The notes under the pieces: generated by a model
The model's database searches: none
What the model was told of the DNA's origin: nothing
What the model saw: the letters and a program-made list of their open reading frames with translations, nothing else
Made by a program: the position numbers and the translations under genes
Shown: in pieces, positions 1 through 18,864 of the stretch
Position numbering within the stretch: position 1 is the stretch's first letter
Layout: each line of letters begins with the position of its first letter
From: Owenia fusiformis
Taxonomy: Eukaryota; Annelida; Polychaeta; Sabellida; Oweniidae
Assembly: GCA_903813345.2 (NCBI GenBank)
Contig: CAIIXF020000009.1
Span: 30,912,740 to 30,976,739, forward strand
DNA length: 64,000 nt
Direction: 5' to 3'

Positions 1-650
1 TTAGGTTGATCTTGTGTCTGTCCAAAGGCACTTCCTCCAGTTTGGGAGTTAGGTTGATCTTGTGTCTGTCCAGGGGCACTTCCTCCAGTTTGAGTGTTTG
101 ATTGATCTTGTGTCTGTCCTGGGGCACTTCCTCCAGTTAGGGTGTTTGATTGATCTTGTGTCTGTCCAGGGGCACTTCCTCCAGTTTGGGAGTTAAGTTG
201 ATCTTGTGTCTGTCCAGGGGCACTTCCTCCAGTTAGGGTGTTTGATTGATCTTGTGTCTGTCCAGGGGCTCTTCCTCCAGTTTGAGTGTTTGATTGATCT
301 TGTGTCTGTCCAGGGGCACTTCCTCCAGTTAGGGTGTTTGATTGATCTTGTGTCTGTCCAGGGGCTCTTCCTCCAGTTTGAGTGTTTGATTGATCTTGTG
401 TCTGTCCAGGGGCTCTTCCTCCAGTTTGAGTGTTTGATTGATCTTGTGTCTGTCCAGGAGCACTTCCTCCAGTTAGGGAGTTAGGTTGATCTTGTGTTAG
501 TCCAGGGGCACTTCCTCCAGTTTGAGTGTTTGATTGATCTTGTGTCTGTCCAGGGGCATTTCCTCCAGTTAGGGTGTTTGATTGATCTTGTGTCTGTCCA
601 GGGGCACTTCCTCCAGTTTGAGAGTTAGGTTGATCTTGTGTCTGTCCATG
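1..650 (-). repeat. 48-bp coding minisatellite (16-residue protein repeat)
   Basis: About 13 head-to-tail units of 48 bp. On the minus strand each reads as 16 residues in one frame, in two alternating forms: PNSQTGGSAPGQTQDQ and SNTLTGGSAPGQTQDQ. Differences are mostly point substitutions, for example GCAC/GCTC changing SAPG to RAPG. All visible units keep the 48-bp period and frame, so the array is translated. It continues beyond position 1. Confidence 0.9.
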
Positions 651-3600
651 GGCACTTCCAGGTTGTTCTTGTGTCTGATCTCCTGTAATATTTAACATAA
701 CTGTAGTAATGTTTGTTGATTCCATTGAGGGAAGTGATGAGGTGGGATAAGGTGCCCTATTGGGAACTGTCGTGGATGTTAGGCCTGTTGATTGGCTGTA
801 ACTGGTTGTTCTATAAGTTGTTGTCGCACCTGCTTTAGCCTCAGTAGTCTTAATGATAGCAAGGACTGGTTTATTCCCACCTAAAACACATGAATATATC
901 AAAATAATCATAATGCTAATTTGGTACAATGAGAAAACAGAGGATTAAAACTACATATATATATGGTCATGAAATATATTGTGTCCAGGTTATTTGAAAA
1001 TTAAAAGTTAACCCTCTCTGAAATAGAAAATGGTTTCATATATTTTTTCATCAGCTTTTATATACTACAGCTTGATGTTTGTCTAATTTATTAATGCTAT
1101 TGAATTTTACAAAATACTGAACCTAAAACACCTCCCAAGTGTTTCTTTTGTAATGTAATATTAACATTTACCATACATTCAAACACTTGAAATACATAGA
1201 TAAAACTACAGTAGTAATAAATGCATGTGCATACATGATATAAGCAACATATACACTACAACATTTAGAATAAGTAGCATTGACACACCATCCAAGTTCT
1301 TTTTAGTATTTGTATTTTTAAAATTAGAGCGAAAAAATAGTAATTAATGTGTTAAGGATACACATGTAAATGTTTGTATAATTTCTCATCTTAAACTGAA
1401 AATGTTTTTTCCTACAAGGCTAAAACATCAAATGAGTTTCTACTGGGTGTAACAATACAAGGTAACACAAGACACAGGGATAACTCCCAGAGGACATTAC
1501 AGTACAGGGTGACTAGTGGTAGGAATGATTACAAGGTGACCACAAGCAATGATTTATTATCACAGGGTAAAACTATACAGGATGACAAACAGAGATTATG
1601 AATAGGGATTATTATAAAGAAGGATTACTATATGATGACAAGTAGGGATTATCACACAGGGTAACAAACAGAAATTATTACAAGGTAATGAAAAGCAGAA
1701 TTATCATATTATGAACACAAATTAGTTATAATTACCTCACTCAATTCCCTCAACGTAACAGTGCATCACAATGTAGTTGTAAGTAAAAAAAAATAAAACA
1801 TATTAGGCTGGGGCAACCTTTTTCAAAAACAAATAAGCTAGGGCAAATAAATGAATTGTCTAAAGTCTAATTTGGGATATATACCAGTTTGTCAAACTAT
1901 ATGTACATGACAATAATGTCAGAGGTTTCATAAATAACAGGAGATTGTTGTTTATACGAATTTTGCAACAATTTTGAGCAACCCTCCCCCTTGGGCTAAA
2001 AGTTCTTTCCAAACTCATAATGCAGCTTTCACCATTTTGAGCACTTTTCAAGTGATTTTTGACCAAAGTTGTCAAATGTGAACTACCACCTAGAATTTTT
2101 ACAAAAAACTTGGCAAAAGCTGATAATGTGCCTGAAAATGACTGTTCTTTTCATTTATTTGGTTTGGCTGCAGTCCAAAATTCTAATGAAACGCCTGCAT
2201 GTATTTACATATGTATTTATTTATTGATGGATTTTATTTACATTATAAACAGACAATATCTTAGTTTATGACTTAGGTTCTGTTCATAAGGAAACAATTG
2301 CAACATTGATGGATGTAATATCTAATTGGCTGAATCAGTAAACGTTCACAGATTAACATATAAACATTACTTGACAACTTATAATCTGTTGATAATCAAC
2401 AATAAATAAATAAATAATTAGAGTGGATTTTCCAATCAACAAGAATTATGCTGTCTATGGTATCTAATGATATAATAATAGGATTTTATTAGTACTGATG
2501 GCCTTTTAGGGCCAAACGTACATCCGATATACAATTTTCAATAACAGTAAATACAGCAATAAAGTAAAGAAAATACATTATTATATATTTTTGATCTTGT
2601 GTTATATCAAAGATGGTATATCCCAAAATTTTCTTGATCTAAATTATCTTTTGATTTAAATTAAACCACTCGGACGTTTGTTTGATTTACTGAGTTATTG
2701 AAGATCTCTAACTTTGAGATTACAGGGTAACACAATACTTTCTCAGTTACATCTATTATGTTGAACAGAAACATGTACATGTACAACTTTTTTACTTGTA
2801 TTTACCTGTTTTGTCATCACGAATATCAGATCCCGCTGTTTCTATGTCATTTTCTGAAAAAAGCACACAAAAAGCAAGTGATTAATGTGAACAGTAAAAT
2901 GGAAAAGAAAATATTAAAATCTTGATTTGAATTAACAATAAGCAATACAATGTCACACAATCAGTTAACATCATCATTCTTATCAGAATATTTCCTAGAA
3001 GTTGCTATTACTAAGTTGTCCAATTATGATTTAAGATAATTTTCATAAAAATAAGAAATCTACATGCGCAAGTTAATATTTGTTGCAGTATACATGTATT
3101 TTTAATAAATGTGCTAGGAATCCAAGAAAATAACCCCACAACAGCCGATAGTAAAAGTTATTTGCTTTTTTGAATGGGATAGCACAGAAATAGTGAGTTA
3201 AATGTTTTTCAACATCATTCCAAGATACACATGTATATTTTAGTTTTACTAAACTATAGTATCACATCTACATCTAAACAGAGATTTCATTTATTGGAGA
3301 TGACTGAATATCAATGCAAAAGTATTGATTAAAAGTGATGATTCACACCCTTGTGAGATTGAATAATCACATAATCTATGTCATCTCATAGAAACTAGTT
3401 GGAAACACACAACACTGAGTTAAATAGAAAGCTCCAACAGAGGAACCCATGGATATATTTAAACCCATGGATAAATAACAACATGGGCTATGGCAATTAT
3501 TATAATCCCGAATGCATGGTTGTTTCTGGGGCTGTGTCCAAGACTATATTAATATTAATACCAATATTAACCATATCCAAAGAAAACACGTTGGGAACTA

Positions 3601-6600
3601 GTTGGGGTTTAGAAAAGCGTTAGGTAAAGAGGGACTCTGATAAATCAGAATGGGTACCTATACCAAAGTTGAATGTTTTCCAACCCACTCCCTAGGCCCC
3701 TGTGAAAAATTTAGTTCCATGACATCTCTAATTAGTAATATAAAACTTAGTCCATACACTAGAAGTATTATCCTCATTTTCGAAAATGACTGTCCAAATT
3801 TACCTCCACATGAATATTTTGAATGCAAATTATTAAAAACATGCGTGCAGAAACTATGCATTTAAAATCAATAACGGATTGATTTCAAAAAACATGTATA
3901 GAAACTATGTGTTCAGAATAAGTAACCAATCAATTTCAAATAAGAAATGTTCTCGGTTCTTCTCCTCAATATCTCAGGAGTGTTTGTTTATGGAAATAAT
4001 ACATTAATGCATGTATAGTGACAGACATTTCCTTTCTGATTAACAGATATCACACTTGAGGTAGCACTTCTATGATTTTCACAATACATGTACATTGTAT
4101 TACAATGAGAGTGAATAGAGTTAGTGGGCGGAGCTTCATTAGAAACAAAGGTGAAAAGGAGTGCTGGCAGTGGTAAGATGCAGTGCATGTTTTTCATAGT
4201 CTACCATTTATAGTCTCCTTCTCCATATCATTTTCATCTTTGTTGGTCTCAAGTCCAGACTTGCCCTGATCGATGGTTCCTAGATTCTGGTTGGCTACTT
4301 CAGGACTTTGGTTAGGTACTTCAGGAATTTTAGGATTTGTGTTGGATATTCCTGGGTTTTGATTGGGTACTCCAGGATTTGGTTTGGATACTCCAGGATT
4401 TGGATTGGGTACATCTGGATTTGGGTTGGATAATACAGGATTTAGATCAGGTGCTCCGGGATTCTGTTTTAGTACTTCAGGATTTGGGCTTTTATCTTCA
4501 GGATTTGTTTTGACTGCATTAGTATTTTCATTTTCAGTCCATTCTTTCTCTACTTGAAATTCATCCCCATTTTGATTTTCATGATCCCATTCTTTCATCC
4601 CAAAATCATCATCTTCACCATCTTCCTCTCCTGGTCCAATTCCTTGAATATACTCACCATTTGCATCATCCTCTCCTGGTCCAGTTCCTTGTAGATACTC
4701 ATCATTTTCATTTGCTTCATCGTCTTCTTCCTCTCCTGGTCCAGTTCCTTGTAGATACTCATCATTTCCATTTACATCATCATCTTCATCATTACGCCAA
4801 CTCAGATTTCTTTCACCATTATCAGTATCTGGTAAATAATTAAGATCTCTCTAGCATAAGCAAAATATTCAAGGTACTCAACAACAAAATTATCAGATAC
4901 CTATGAATTGATATATTGAAAAAACATATAACATTATCTAACAACTTTCTTCGAAAAAGATTTAAATCTCATTTTACATACAATAATCATGGATTCCCAT
5001 GTTTATGCAAAGATATATGTTTCAATACTTTATATTTTATATGATAGGCATTTGATTATGAAAAATAGTGTCAAGTACATTGGCGTATCTAGGGGGAGGG
5101 GGTTTCATTGGGTGTGCTGACATCCCCAATTTTTGAGCCAATCCCCAGGGATTTCATTTTTGATGCTGGAGAGAAGAGGACTAAGAGGCAAGAATAACTA
5201 ATGTGCTTTGGCAAATGAGGTGGAGAAGCTAGGCTTTGAGTGCAAGCTATGATGATGAAGACTGTTTTGGGTTTTTTCTTAGATATTAAAGAACATCATT
5301 GGAAAAATCCTAGGCATGTCCTTGGGAATAGGACTTTGTTTAAGGTTTATCACTGAATTCTCCTTTTCGCGGTTCGCTCTTTGAATCAGAATGTTCGCAA
5401 ATATGCACTGAAAAAGCACTCAAAAAGGACAAAATTTGATTGGTCAATATTTTCCCACTATGCATTTCGCGTAGCTATTTGCGTGACACGAAAGTTCTAA
5501 ATCAAACTAATTACTCAATTTTGTTTTTACACCCGCACGCTAAATAAAACAATGACACCATCGTAAGTATTCTTCTTTGTCATTGCTTTAATAGTCAGTA
5601 TACCGAGTTTAATCAATAAAAGATTGTACAATGAACAACAAAATTCGGAAACGAGTACTATAGATTTGCTTTCAGACCACTGAACAGATTGACCTAGATA
5701 ATAGCGAAGCGTCTTCTTTGGTCTACTGCTCAGTTGTTTGTGGGTTTTCAACGTAACTCTATAATGTAATTTGAAGATGAATACTTTTATTCAGTTGTTG
5801 CATCGATGTCGCAGTTTGTAGTGCGGTAAGATTGGCATGAAAGTAAAGTCGAATGGAATTGTTTTTTCCAATACGGCGACTAGTCTACTGATCACGTGAC
5901 CTTCACTTCCGGAATATTTTCTCACTTTTCAATCATCGTTTTCACCACGCTATGAATTAATACAATGAAAAAAATAGCTGTTATATTAAGATTAATGAGA
6001 GATCAATCGTTTCTAATAATTTTTTCTGTACTCTCGTACGGGAATATGAACGAATATATCGTTTGAAAAATAGGTGTGAAAATCCCCATGTTAAACCTAT
6101 GAGGGAAAATAAAATAAATTCGTTCCTCCACGAACTGCATCATGGGAAATATTTTGCCCTTATAAGGAAAGATTTTCGCGTCTTCTCTTTTGAAGAGGGA
6201 ACAGCGATTTCGAGAATTTATTCAGCTTATCACAGAAATACCCTATCAGCTGTATAATAAACATTCTGTAAATTTAATAATTAAATAAAAACTATCTAGT
6301 TTTTAGACCCTTGTCTCATTCAGTAAGTGCTTCCTTATGTACCAAGTTCTGATAATGAACCCAAATACTACGGAAAGGAACATTTTCAGGTAACAGCCCA
6401 ATCCCTATGCAATCTTAAACATACATTCAACCACCATATATATATAATTTAATTAATTTGAGATTAAAAAATATTGTCATGACAGCATCAAAAAAATTTC
6501 TTCAGTATGATCAGATCTTGAAGTTTCTCAAAGAATCACATTTTTGAATTATTTTGATGAATCCTACATATAATAATAATAGATCTGACAAAATCGCAGC

Positions 6601-9106
6601 AAATATAATGAAGATAATCATATGTATATATGTTGAAATATAAACAATTAATAATGTTTTTTTTATGTTTTTTCGATTGTGATCTCCATCTTTCAGATTA
6701 CACAGGGTGAACCAAAAAAGGTAACCCAAACAAATGCTAATAACTGAGTCATTCAGTATACCTTTGAACTCATATTTTGCACAATTAAATTGTTTAATGT
6801 TCTTTCATTCTTCCAAGTATTATTGGTCTATTTCCAATGGTTATGATTTTACAAAACATACTCCAAATTCAGTCTCAACTCTAGAGGCAAACTACAAGGT
6901 GTACGGTAAAGTTGTTCAATACACGCTCCACACATCTTCGCATGACATCACAGAGTCTCATAAAATCATGAACAGCATTCAGCCAGGAGGGGGTTCGATG
7001 GTGTGATCCACCCCCCCCCCATAACCAATGAAAATATGAGCATGATAGGGGAAGAGAAGAGCCTTAAAATGATCTTTATTTGAAGCTTCTAGGTCAATTT
7101 TGAAGGAAGTTACATACATTTGTGTAAATTCAAAACAAATCTTACACGTTTTCTAGAATTTTTTTCATGGCCTGAGTTCGTCGCTAACATGCTAAATATA
7201 AGAGTTAGCTGACGTTTGGGAGTCTGACTTACCTTCTAAAGGTTAGAACCCGAATCTTAATGAAACCATATCACCTTTGTTCTGTCAACCATGGAGCATT
7301 TGCCACAACATCCAAGAGGTAAATCATGGACCGTGAAAATGAATGATTTCCTTGTAAGTTCCGGAAGTTTCAATACGAAAAATTACCGAATGTATGTGAA
7401 AACCGAATATTTGTTCGTTGTTTTCATGATTTACAGGTTCGTTTGTTCTTCAATGTTTTGGTCTAAATTATAAAGCATCACCAACAGGTCTTACTCTATT
7501 AATCGACCAATACAGCAGACGGCTCATATTTCTACGTAGCATTTCGTTCAGACCAATAGTGGGAGTGTAGATCACGCAGTTACGTTCGTTGCGTACTTCA
7601 CTTGAAATTGGTAATTTTAAATATTGGCTACTTCACTTAGATTGGCGGATGTAGAACATTGCTTAATATTCTTTTAATTTTCACACCAGACATGCTTGGT
7701 TGACACGTCAACAATGTAAAGTTCAAGGGTCAATGCGTTATTTCGTGATAACTACAACGCCTTCCCGGAAGTCAACATTGATGAAAAAGTCGGAAAAGCA
7801 TTTACACTAATTTCTATCAAATGCTGTGTTTATGCATCATCATCGACGCAACAAAGGTGATATGGTTTCATTAAGATTCGGGTTCTAACCTTTAGAAGGT
7901 AAGTCAGACTCCCAAACGTCAGCTAACTCTTATATTTAGCATGTTAGCGACGAACTCGGCCATGAAAACAATTCTAATGATCTAATTATGTTATATATTC
8001 GTATTTTTCATTTTTTGGTACCAGGTTTTTTCGACCGGGTACCGGGTACCAAGTTTGTACCCAGCATGGAGGATTTACTACCTGGTAGGGGAAGTCGTCC
8101 TATCATCGCACGGGTACTCAGGGAAACTACTGACGATTTCAAATATGATAACTTCGACTTACTTTGAGAATATGAGACGAAAGATCAACATTTCCTCTAA
8201 AATCTAAGTAGTGTTTGACATTTCTCAATCTCCGAACGCAAACACTTTAAGACCCCTTAGACTCGCATGTGCGGTGGTCCTAATTATCGCACAGTCGTCC
8301 TAATTATCGCACAGTTATGTTTCAGATGTCATTTCACGATACTGTATACATTTCTCTGTTTATAACAGATACATACATATGCTGTAATCATTTTTCTATC
8401 AGTTTTAGTGTAAAATATCAACAAAATATACATTATACACTTACTTTTCTGTCTTTATTTGGAGGGGGTCAAAATTTGTCAGACGAATTTCACTTCTTGC
8501 GCAAAAGCATTTATGACAATGGCGGAAGTTAACAATTTTTTAAAAAATGAAGAGATATTTCAAAATATATGAATAAATCATGAAGATTGGGAGTAATGGT
8601 GTTGAACTGTTTTTCGTAACACTGGTTTAAAAGATGGTGGGTGAATATTTTAGCTATTTAGGACAATCGTGCGATAATTAGGACCGTGCGATAATTAGGA
8701 CCACTTCCCCTACCCATTTTTTTCTACAAACCCCACATCTTTGGTCTGATGGCATCTGGTTTTTACTTATTCATATATTCATGGGGTTTCATGTGAAAGG
8801 TCTGTTGTTTTAGTTCAATTATTTGGAGCTTGCACTGACCACACCCAACTTGAAAGTGAAAGTGTGTTGAAATCCTGGTTAGACTACCTGCGTTGTCAAA
8901 AGTGAATGTCTTAATTTTTTCAATGATGCTTCTAGCTTAAAATGAGTCCATAATGAACGGTAGGCTTAAATATTGAACTCTAATAGTTAACGAATACAAA
9001 GGGTATTTAGCTTACCTGCTTGTGCCACTGGAGCAGTCCGAATACCGTCAAAAATGCCTATTAAAAGACAGAGTAGGAAATATCGACGTAAATGTTTGGC
9101 TGCCAT
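1..9106 (-). CDS. Secreted low-complexity repeat protein (3' end beyond window)
   Basis: I assemble four minus-strand exons with consistent phase: 9106-9016, 4828-4205, 2853-2806 and 880 to beyond position 1. Exon 1 starts MAAKHLRRYFLLCLLIGIFD and continues to a probable cleavage after IRTA, a typical signal peptide. Exon 2 is acidic (D/E/N-rich, with three YLQGTGPGE-like units) and then carries NPNPGVP-type units. Exon 3 adds 16 residues. Exon 4 opens with a Ser/Thr-rich stretch with two NIT glycosylation sequons, then about 13 copies of a 16-residue Gln/Gly/Ser/Thr repeat running off the window. No folded domain or transmembrane helix is visible. The composition suggests an extracellular matrix, mucus or mineral-associated protein, but that is inference; I do not recognise the family. 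The exon 2 donor (gtagac) is weak, so that junction is least certain. The gene is head-to-head with NDUFAB1. Confidence 0.75.
881..2805 (-). other. Intron 3 of the secreted repeat protein gene
   Basis: AT-rich intron between exons 3 and 4. Positions 1440-1740 hold a degenerate array of phrases such as acagggtaac, gattattac and aggtaacaa, the remains of a short-period tandem repeat. Positions 2490-2530 (gccttttagggcc followed by AT-rich sequence) resemble a LINE 3' end, only weakly. No other gene was seen. Confidence 0.5.
2854..4204 (-). other. Intron 2 of the secreted repeat protein gene
   Basis: AT-rich intron of 1.35 kb. I see no recognisable gene or mobile element in it; the short open frames on both strands have no family features. 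Confidence 0.5.
4205..4828 (-). repeat. Coding repeats in exon 2: acidic YLQGTGPGE units and NPNP units
   Basis: Read on the minus strand, the first part holds three units of YLQGTGPGE or YIQGIGPGE followed by D/E/N-rich spacers (roughly 4800-4610). The second part (roughly 4520-4270) holds about ten units of the form NPNPGVP, N-N-P-G-x or NPEV. Both are internal amplifications, distinct in sequence from the 16-residue array of exon 4. Confidence 0.8.
5885..5915. promoter_or_regulatory. Promoter-like E-box and ETS site cluster
   Basis: CACGTGAC (5893-5900) is followed at once by CTTCCGG (5906-5912). USF/TFE-type E-box plus ETS motifs often mark TATA-less promoters. The patch is less AT-rich than its surroundings but lies inside an intron with no exon recognised next to it. 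It may be an alternative promoter, a non-coding transcript start, or chance. Confidence 0.25.
7154..7976. mobile_element. 820-bp TIR element with TA target duplication
   Basis: Inverted arms of about 130 bp run from TA|GAATT at 7154 to AATTC|TA at 7976. Each arm holds the matching phrases gagttcgtcgctaacatg, aaggttagaacccgaatc and gaaaccatatcacctttgt or their complement. The arms are nearly identical, so the insertion is recent. The 550-bp core has no transposase. This is a non-autonomous cut-and-paste element; the TA flank suggests the Tc1/mariner superfamily. Confidence 0.8.
8086..8712. mobile_element. 622-bp TA-flanked non-autonomous element, copy 1
   Basis: TA, then GGGGAAGTCGTCCTA at the left, and TAGGACCACTTCCCC, then TA at the right. 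Near both ends the phrase gtcctaattatcgcac is repeated two to three times. There is no transposase; the only open frame (8317-8532, 71 residues) is also present in copy 2 and has no recognised domain. Copy 2 at 47251-47876 is inverted and almost identical over its full length. Confidence 0.88.
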
Positions 9107-9331
9107 GTTAAAAATGATGTGTCAGGAGCACTCCTTATCTGGTTCCAGCTAAGATTAATTTCAATCAAATTACTGATTTTAGTCATTAATGATTCAAAAT
9201 TTTGATTATTCTATCAACATTTCAAACATTTTCCTAGTTTCCAAATAACAACTTATTGTAAAACGATTTGTAAAGTTGCGGAATTTATAGCAACAACTGC
9301 TCCCAGTGTTGCATTGTGGGAAATTTTTAAA
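9107..9331. promoter_or_regulatory. Shared promoter between secreted repeat gene and NDUFAB1
   Basis: Only 225 bp separate the divergent start codons. Near NDUFAB1 lies TTGCATTGTGGGAAAT (9309-9324), similar to the ZNF143/Staf core TCCCACAATGCA read on the other strand. AAAATGGCTGCC overlapping the NDUFAB1 start resembles a YY1 site. Both are common in promoters of nuclear genes for mitochondrial proteins. No TATA box stands out. Confidence 0.5.
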
Positions 9332-16314
<6,983 letters not shown>

Positions 16315-16367
16315 TGCGAAAAGGTAGTTATATAATAGCATGTTAATTCAACATTTATTACAGTCTG

Positions 16368-16373
16368 AATAAA
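16368..16373 (+). terminator. NDUFAB1 poly(A) signal AATAAA
   Basis: Canonical AATAAA 54 bp after the stop codon. A cleavage site and a T/GT-rich tract (tgcttttgtctttttc, 16389 onward) follow within 20 bp, as expected. Confidence 0.55.
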
Positions 16374-17563
16374 TGGCTAGTAAATAGTTGCTTTTGTCTT
16401 TTTCTACTAAAATGCATAAAATATCTTACAGTTTCATTTGAAATTTGTTTGAGTAAATTACTCTCTGAATTTTGACTTAAATGTCTAGTTGTACGCCATT
16501 GGAGTTCGTACATGAATTAAAATTCAGGAAATGTTTGATAATTTAGAAAATTAAGTGCCTTTTGTAAGTTATCTTCATACAAACTTCATTTTTTATTCAG
16601 TATATTTCAATTCTTTGTGGCCTCAAGCTTTGTAAACTCAGTTTAACCTTATAAGCAGTAATTACACCTACCCAATGTCATTTTTGGTTAAGATTTACAA
16701 TTACAGGAATGAAACACATCAGAGTCCCAGCTAATTACAAATTTAAAAAATGCCTGGTGATTTAATTGACCAATTTCGTGACAATTATGTTTGTGATTTT
16801 ACCACAATTAAGAATTGTGTTGAATTAAATCGCACGTCACGCAAAATGACGGAAGTATAGTAACTTAATAACAATCATTCGGCATAATCTAGACAAATTA
16901 TTATTGCTATACTCATGTGAAAAGGGATAGAAAAATGTGTTTAAAAAACTTTTAATACTTATTAAATGAAAGTGAGATATATTTGAATGCCCATTGATAT
17001 TAATGTAGTTATTGCATTTTTACACATTTATTCTAAATTAAACTTTATGTTTTCTTCAGCTCAGCTAGGAAATAAATTGTACAGAAAGACATTCACCCAC
17101 TTAATGACCTAGGGTTAAACAATGATAAATCAAAGAACTTGAATAAAAGGAGTGACTGATGGCGTATCCTTCATATGTACAAAGCTCTGAATTACCAATA
17201 GCTTTAGGATGAAGTAATAGAATTGAATAATGATACATGTGACATTCAGGAAAACTGATTTGTTTTAAATTCATCTTTTGGGACCGTGGAAGAAAAACCT
17301 TTGAAACTTTAGATAATAATCTTGTTTTAGCACAATTAGCACCATTGGCACTCTAGGACCTATTGGTACTACAGGATTGATTATAGCATACTTTATGTCC
17401 TAAAGTGTCATATACCAACTAAGATTTATATGGAATAAATCATCACTTGATTGTCATGTATTTAGGAGTATTTGTTTGCCAAATAAATGTTTGGAATATT
17501 ACTACAGTCGATTTAGTTATTTGTAAAAAAGTGTGATTCATCATTATTTTATAGATTTTCACA

Positions 17564-17704
17564 GGTACTATCCAGACCCAAACCGGATTCCATGCTGCTA
17601 ACAGTATCATTAATGAAACAAGGTGTGCTTGGACATAGATGTCACCCTTGCATTAGCTATGACACTTCAAGTAAGCTCACCCGATGATTGATCTGGATAG
17701 TACC
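17564..17704. repeat. Short inverted-repeat element (about 140 bp)
   Basis: GGTACTATCCAGA at 17564-17576 and its exact complement TCTGGATAGTACC at 17692-17704 bound a 115-bp core. Likely a small MITE; no unambiguous target duplication. Confidence 0.5.
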
Positions 17705-18450
17705 CATGGAATTTGATAAATATAGTGGTGCCATGTTGTTAAAGTCTGAACTTTTTTGTGGTTGGTGTTTGGCAAGCAGTGACATTTTACATGTCAATGC
17801 ATTGAAGCAACTTGAGTTGCTGCTCTACACATAGCTCCCATAAGATAGTTAAAAACTATTCTGCATCATATTGAAAATCCATTTGCACCCCTCTTGATTA
17901 TTCAGAAATATTCAAAAACTGGGATATAGATGGAGACTGAAACAGGGTTACCCACTTTAATACTTCTGATAATTTTGTAAATATCCATCCAATATTCTCA
18001 TAATTTTTAATATTCTTCGTCAAGTCTGTTAAGAAAGTGACAGAAATATCAGAATTATACAATCCTCAATGATGATTTACATAGAGGAAGGTCCTGTTTT
18101 GGAAAAATTGAAATTACATGTAGTGAACTTTATCATTGAGGAAGATGAAATGCTTCATCCCTCATTTATTATGCCCCTAGTAGAGGTTTAAATAAAAATT
18201 CATTTGGTGTTCTTTCAGTCCAACAGGCAGTAAGCTGGGGGACTCAATCAATAACTTCTGGTATTGAAACTTGAAATGTAAAACCTACCATAGAGTTCCA
18301 TGAAGTCTCATGGGACCTCATTGACTTTAACCATCAAGTCCCAGCTTTCCCTGTTGAAAGTTTAGAAAGCTTCGCCACCACCATTTTGATTCAACAAGTC
18401 ATACATGTTCATTCTCTAAGTGGGGCTTGGTGGCCCTTCATGGAACTTTG

Positions 18451-18490
18451 TTCATGGGACTCAATGGGGCTTCATGGGACTCAATGGGGC
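18451..18490 (+). repeat. Two perfect 20-bp tandem units
   Basis: TTCATGGGACTCAATGGGGC occurs twice head to tail; related diverged phrases lie upstream (catgggacctcattgac at about 18310). Confidence 0.8.
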
Positions 18491-18595
18491 TTCTCTAGTC
18501 ATTTTGGACTTATATGATTGAAATAACCAGGAAGTAGTAAATAGTATTGTCTCTTTTTGTCAAAATCTACACACATGATGTGACATGACCCCATA

Positions 18596-18705
18596 ATATC
18601 CCATGAACGAAGTTCGTAGGGATATTGGAAACGCCTCTGTTCGTCCATACATCTGTCCGGGTGATAACTCAAATACCCGATTTTGTTCATATTTTGTACT
18701 ATGGT
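18596..18705 (+). repeat. Fragment of the CCATCGAAC/CCGT repeat family
   Basis: tatcccatgaacgaagttcg, then gtagggatattgg, tctgtccgg and a stretch ending gattttgttcatattttgta match 53044-53210 in order. Only the left part of the element is present, with the CCGT run reduced to a few diverged units. Confidence 0.7.
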
Positions 18706-18718
18706 AATAAAAAATTGC

Positions 18719-18816
18719 TCAGAAGACAACAAAATCGTCGATTTAATTTCTCACTTAATTTACAGAAACAGTAACTTAGGTGAGGAATTAAATCGACGAT
18801 TCTGTTGACTTCTGAA
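18719..18816. repeat. Near-perfect 98-bp palindrome
   Basis: cagaagacaacaaaatcgtc followed by gatttaatt at the left pairs with aattaaatcgacgat and ctgttgacttctg at the right. The loop is about 40 bp. Probably a hairpin MITE. Confidence 0.65.
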
Positions 18817-18864
18817 CTATTTGTTCGCAAATATGTACATTTTCTTAAACATATGATACTGATA

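Larger units (their letters stand above)
4829..9015 (-). other. Intron 1 of the secreted repeat protein gene
   Basis: 4.2-kb intron containing an 820-bp TIR element (7154-7976), a 622-bp TA element (8086-8712) and a promoter-like patch (5885-5915). Position 5080 onward (ggcgtatctagggggaggggg) is a G-rich phrase common in dispersed repeats. A run of ten or more C lies near 7010-7020. At 6700-6730 the phrase cagggtgaaccaaaaaaggt resembles a mariner end, but I found no partner. No coding gene seen. Confidence 0.5.

Noticed and set aside
206-484. 92-codon plus-strand open frame with repeated LIDLVSVQG units
   Set aside because: It is the antisense reading of the 48-bp coding minisatellite; the minus strand has the signal peptide, splice sites and longer frame.
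1-650. Regular repeats resembling a CRISPR array
   Set aside because: The units are contiguous with no unique spacers, encode protein in one frame, and the genome is eukaryotic.
4363-4557. Plus-strand frame with repeated FGLxTPGFGL units
   Set aside because: Antisense shadow of the NPNP repeats in exon 2 of the secreted repeat gene.
8317-8532. Same 71-codon frame in copy 1, as a possible gene
   Set aside because: As above; no independent evidence of selection on the protein.
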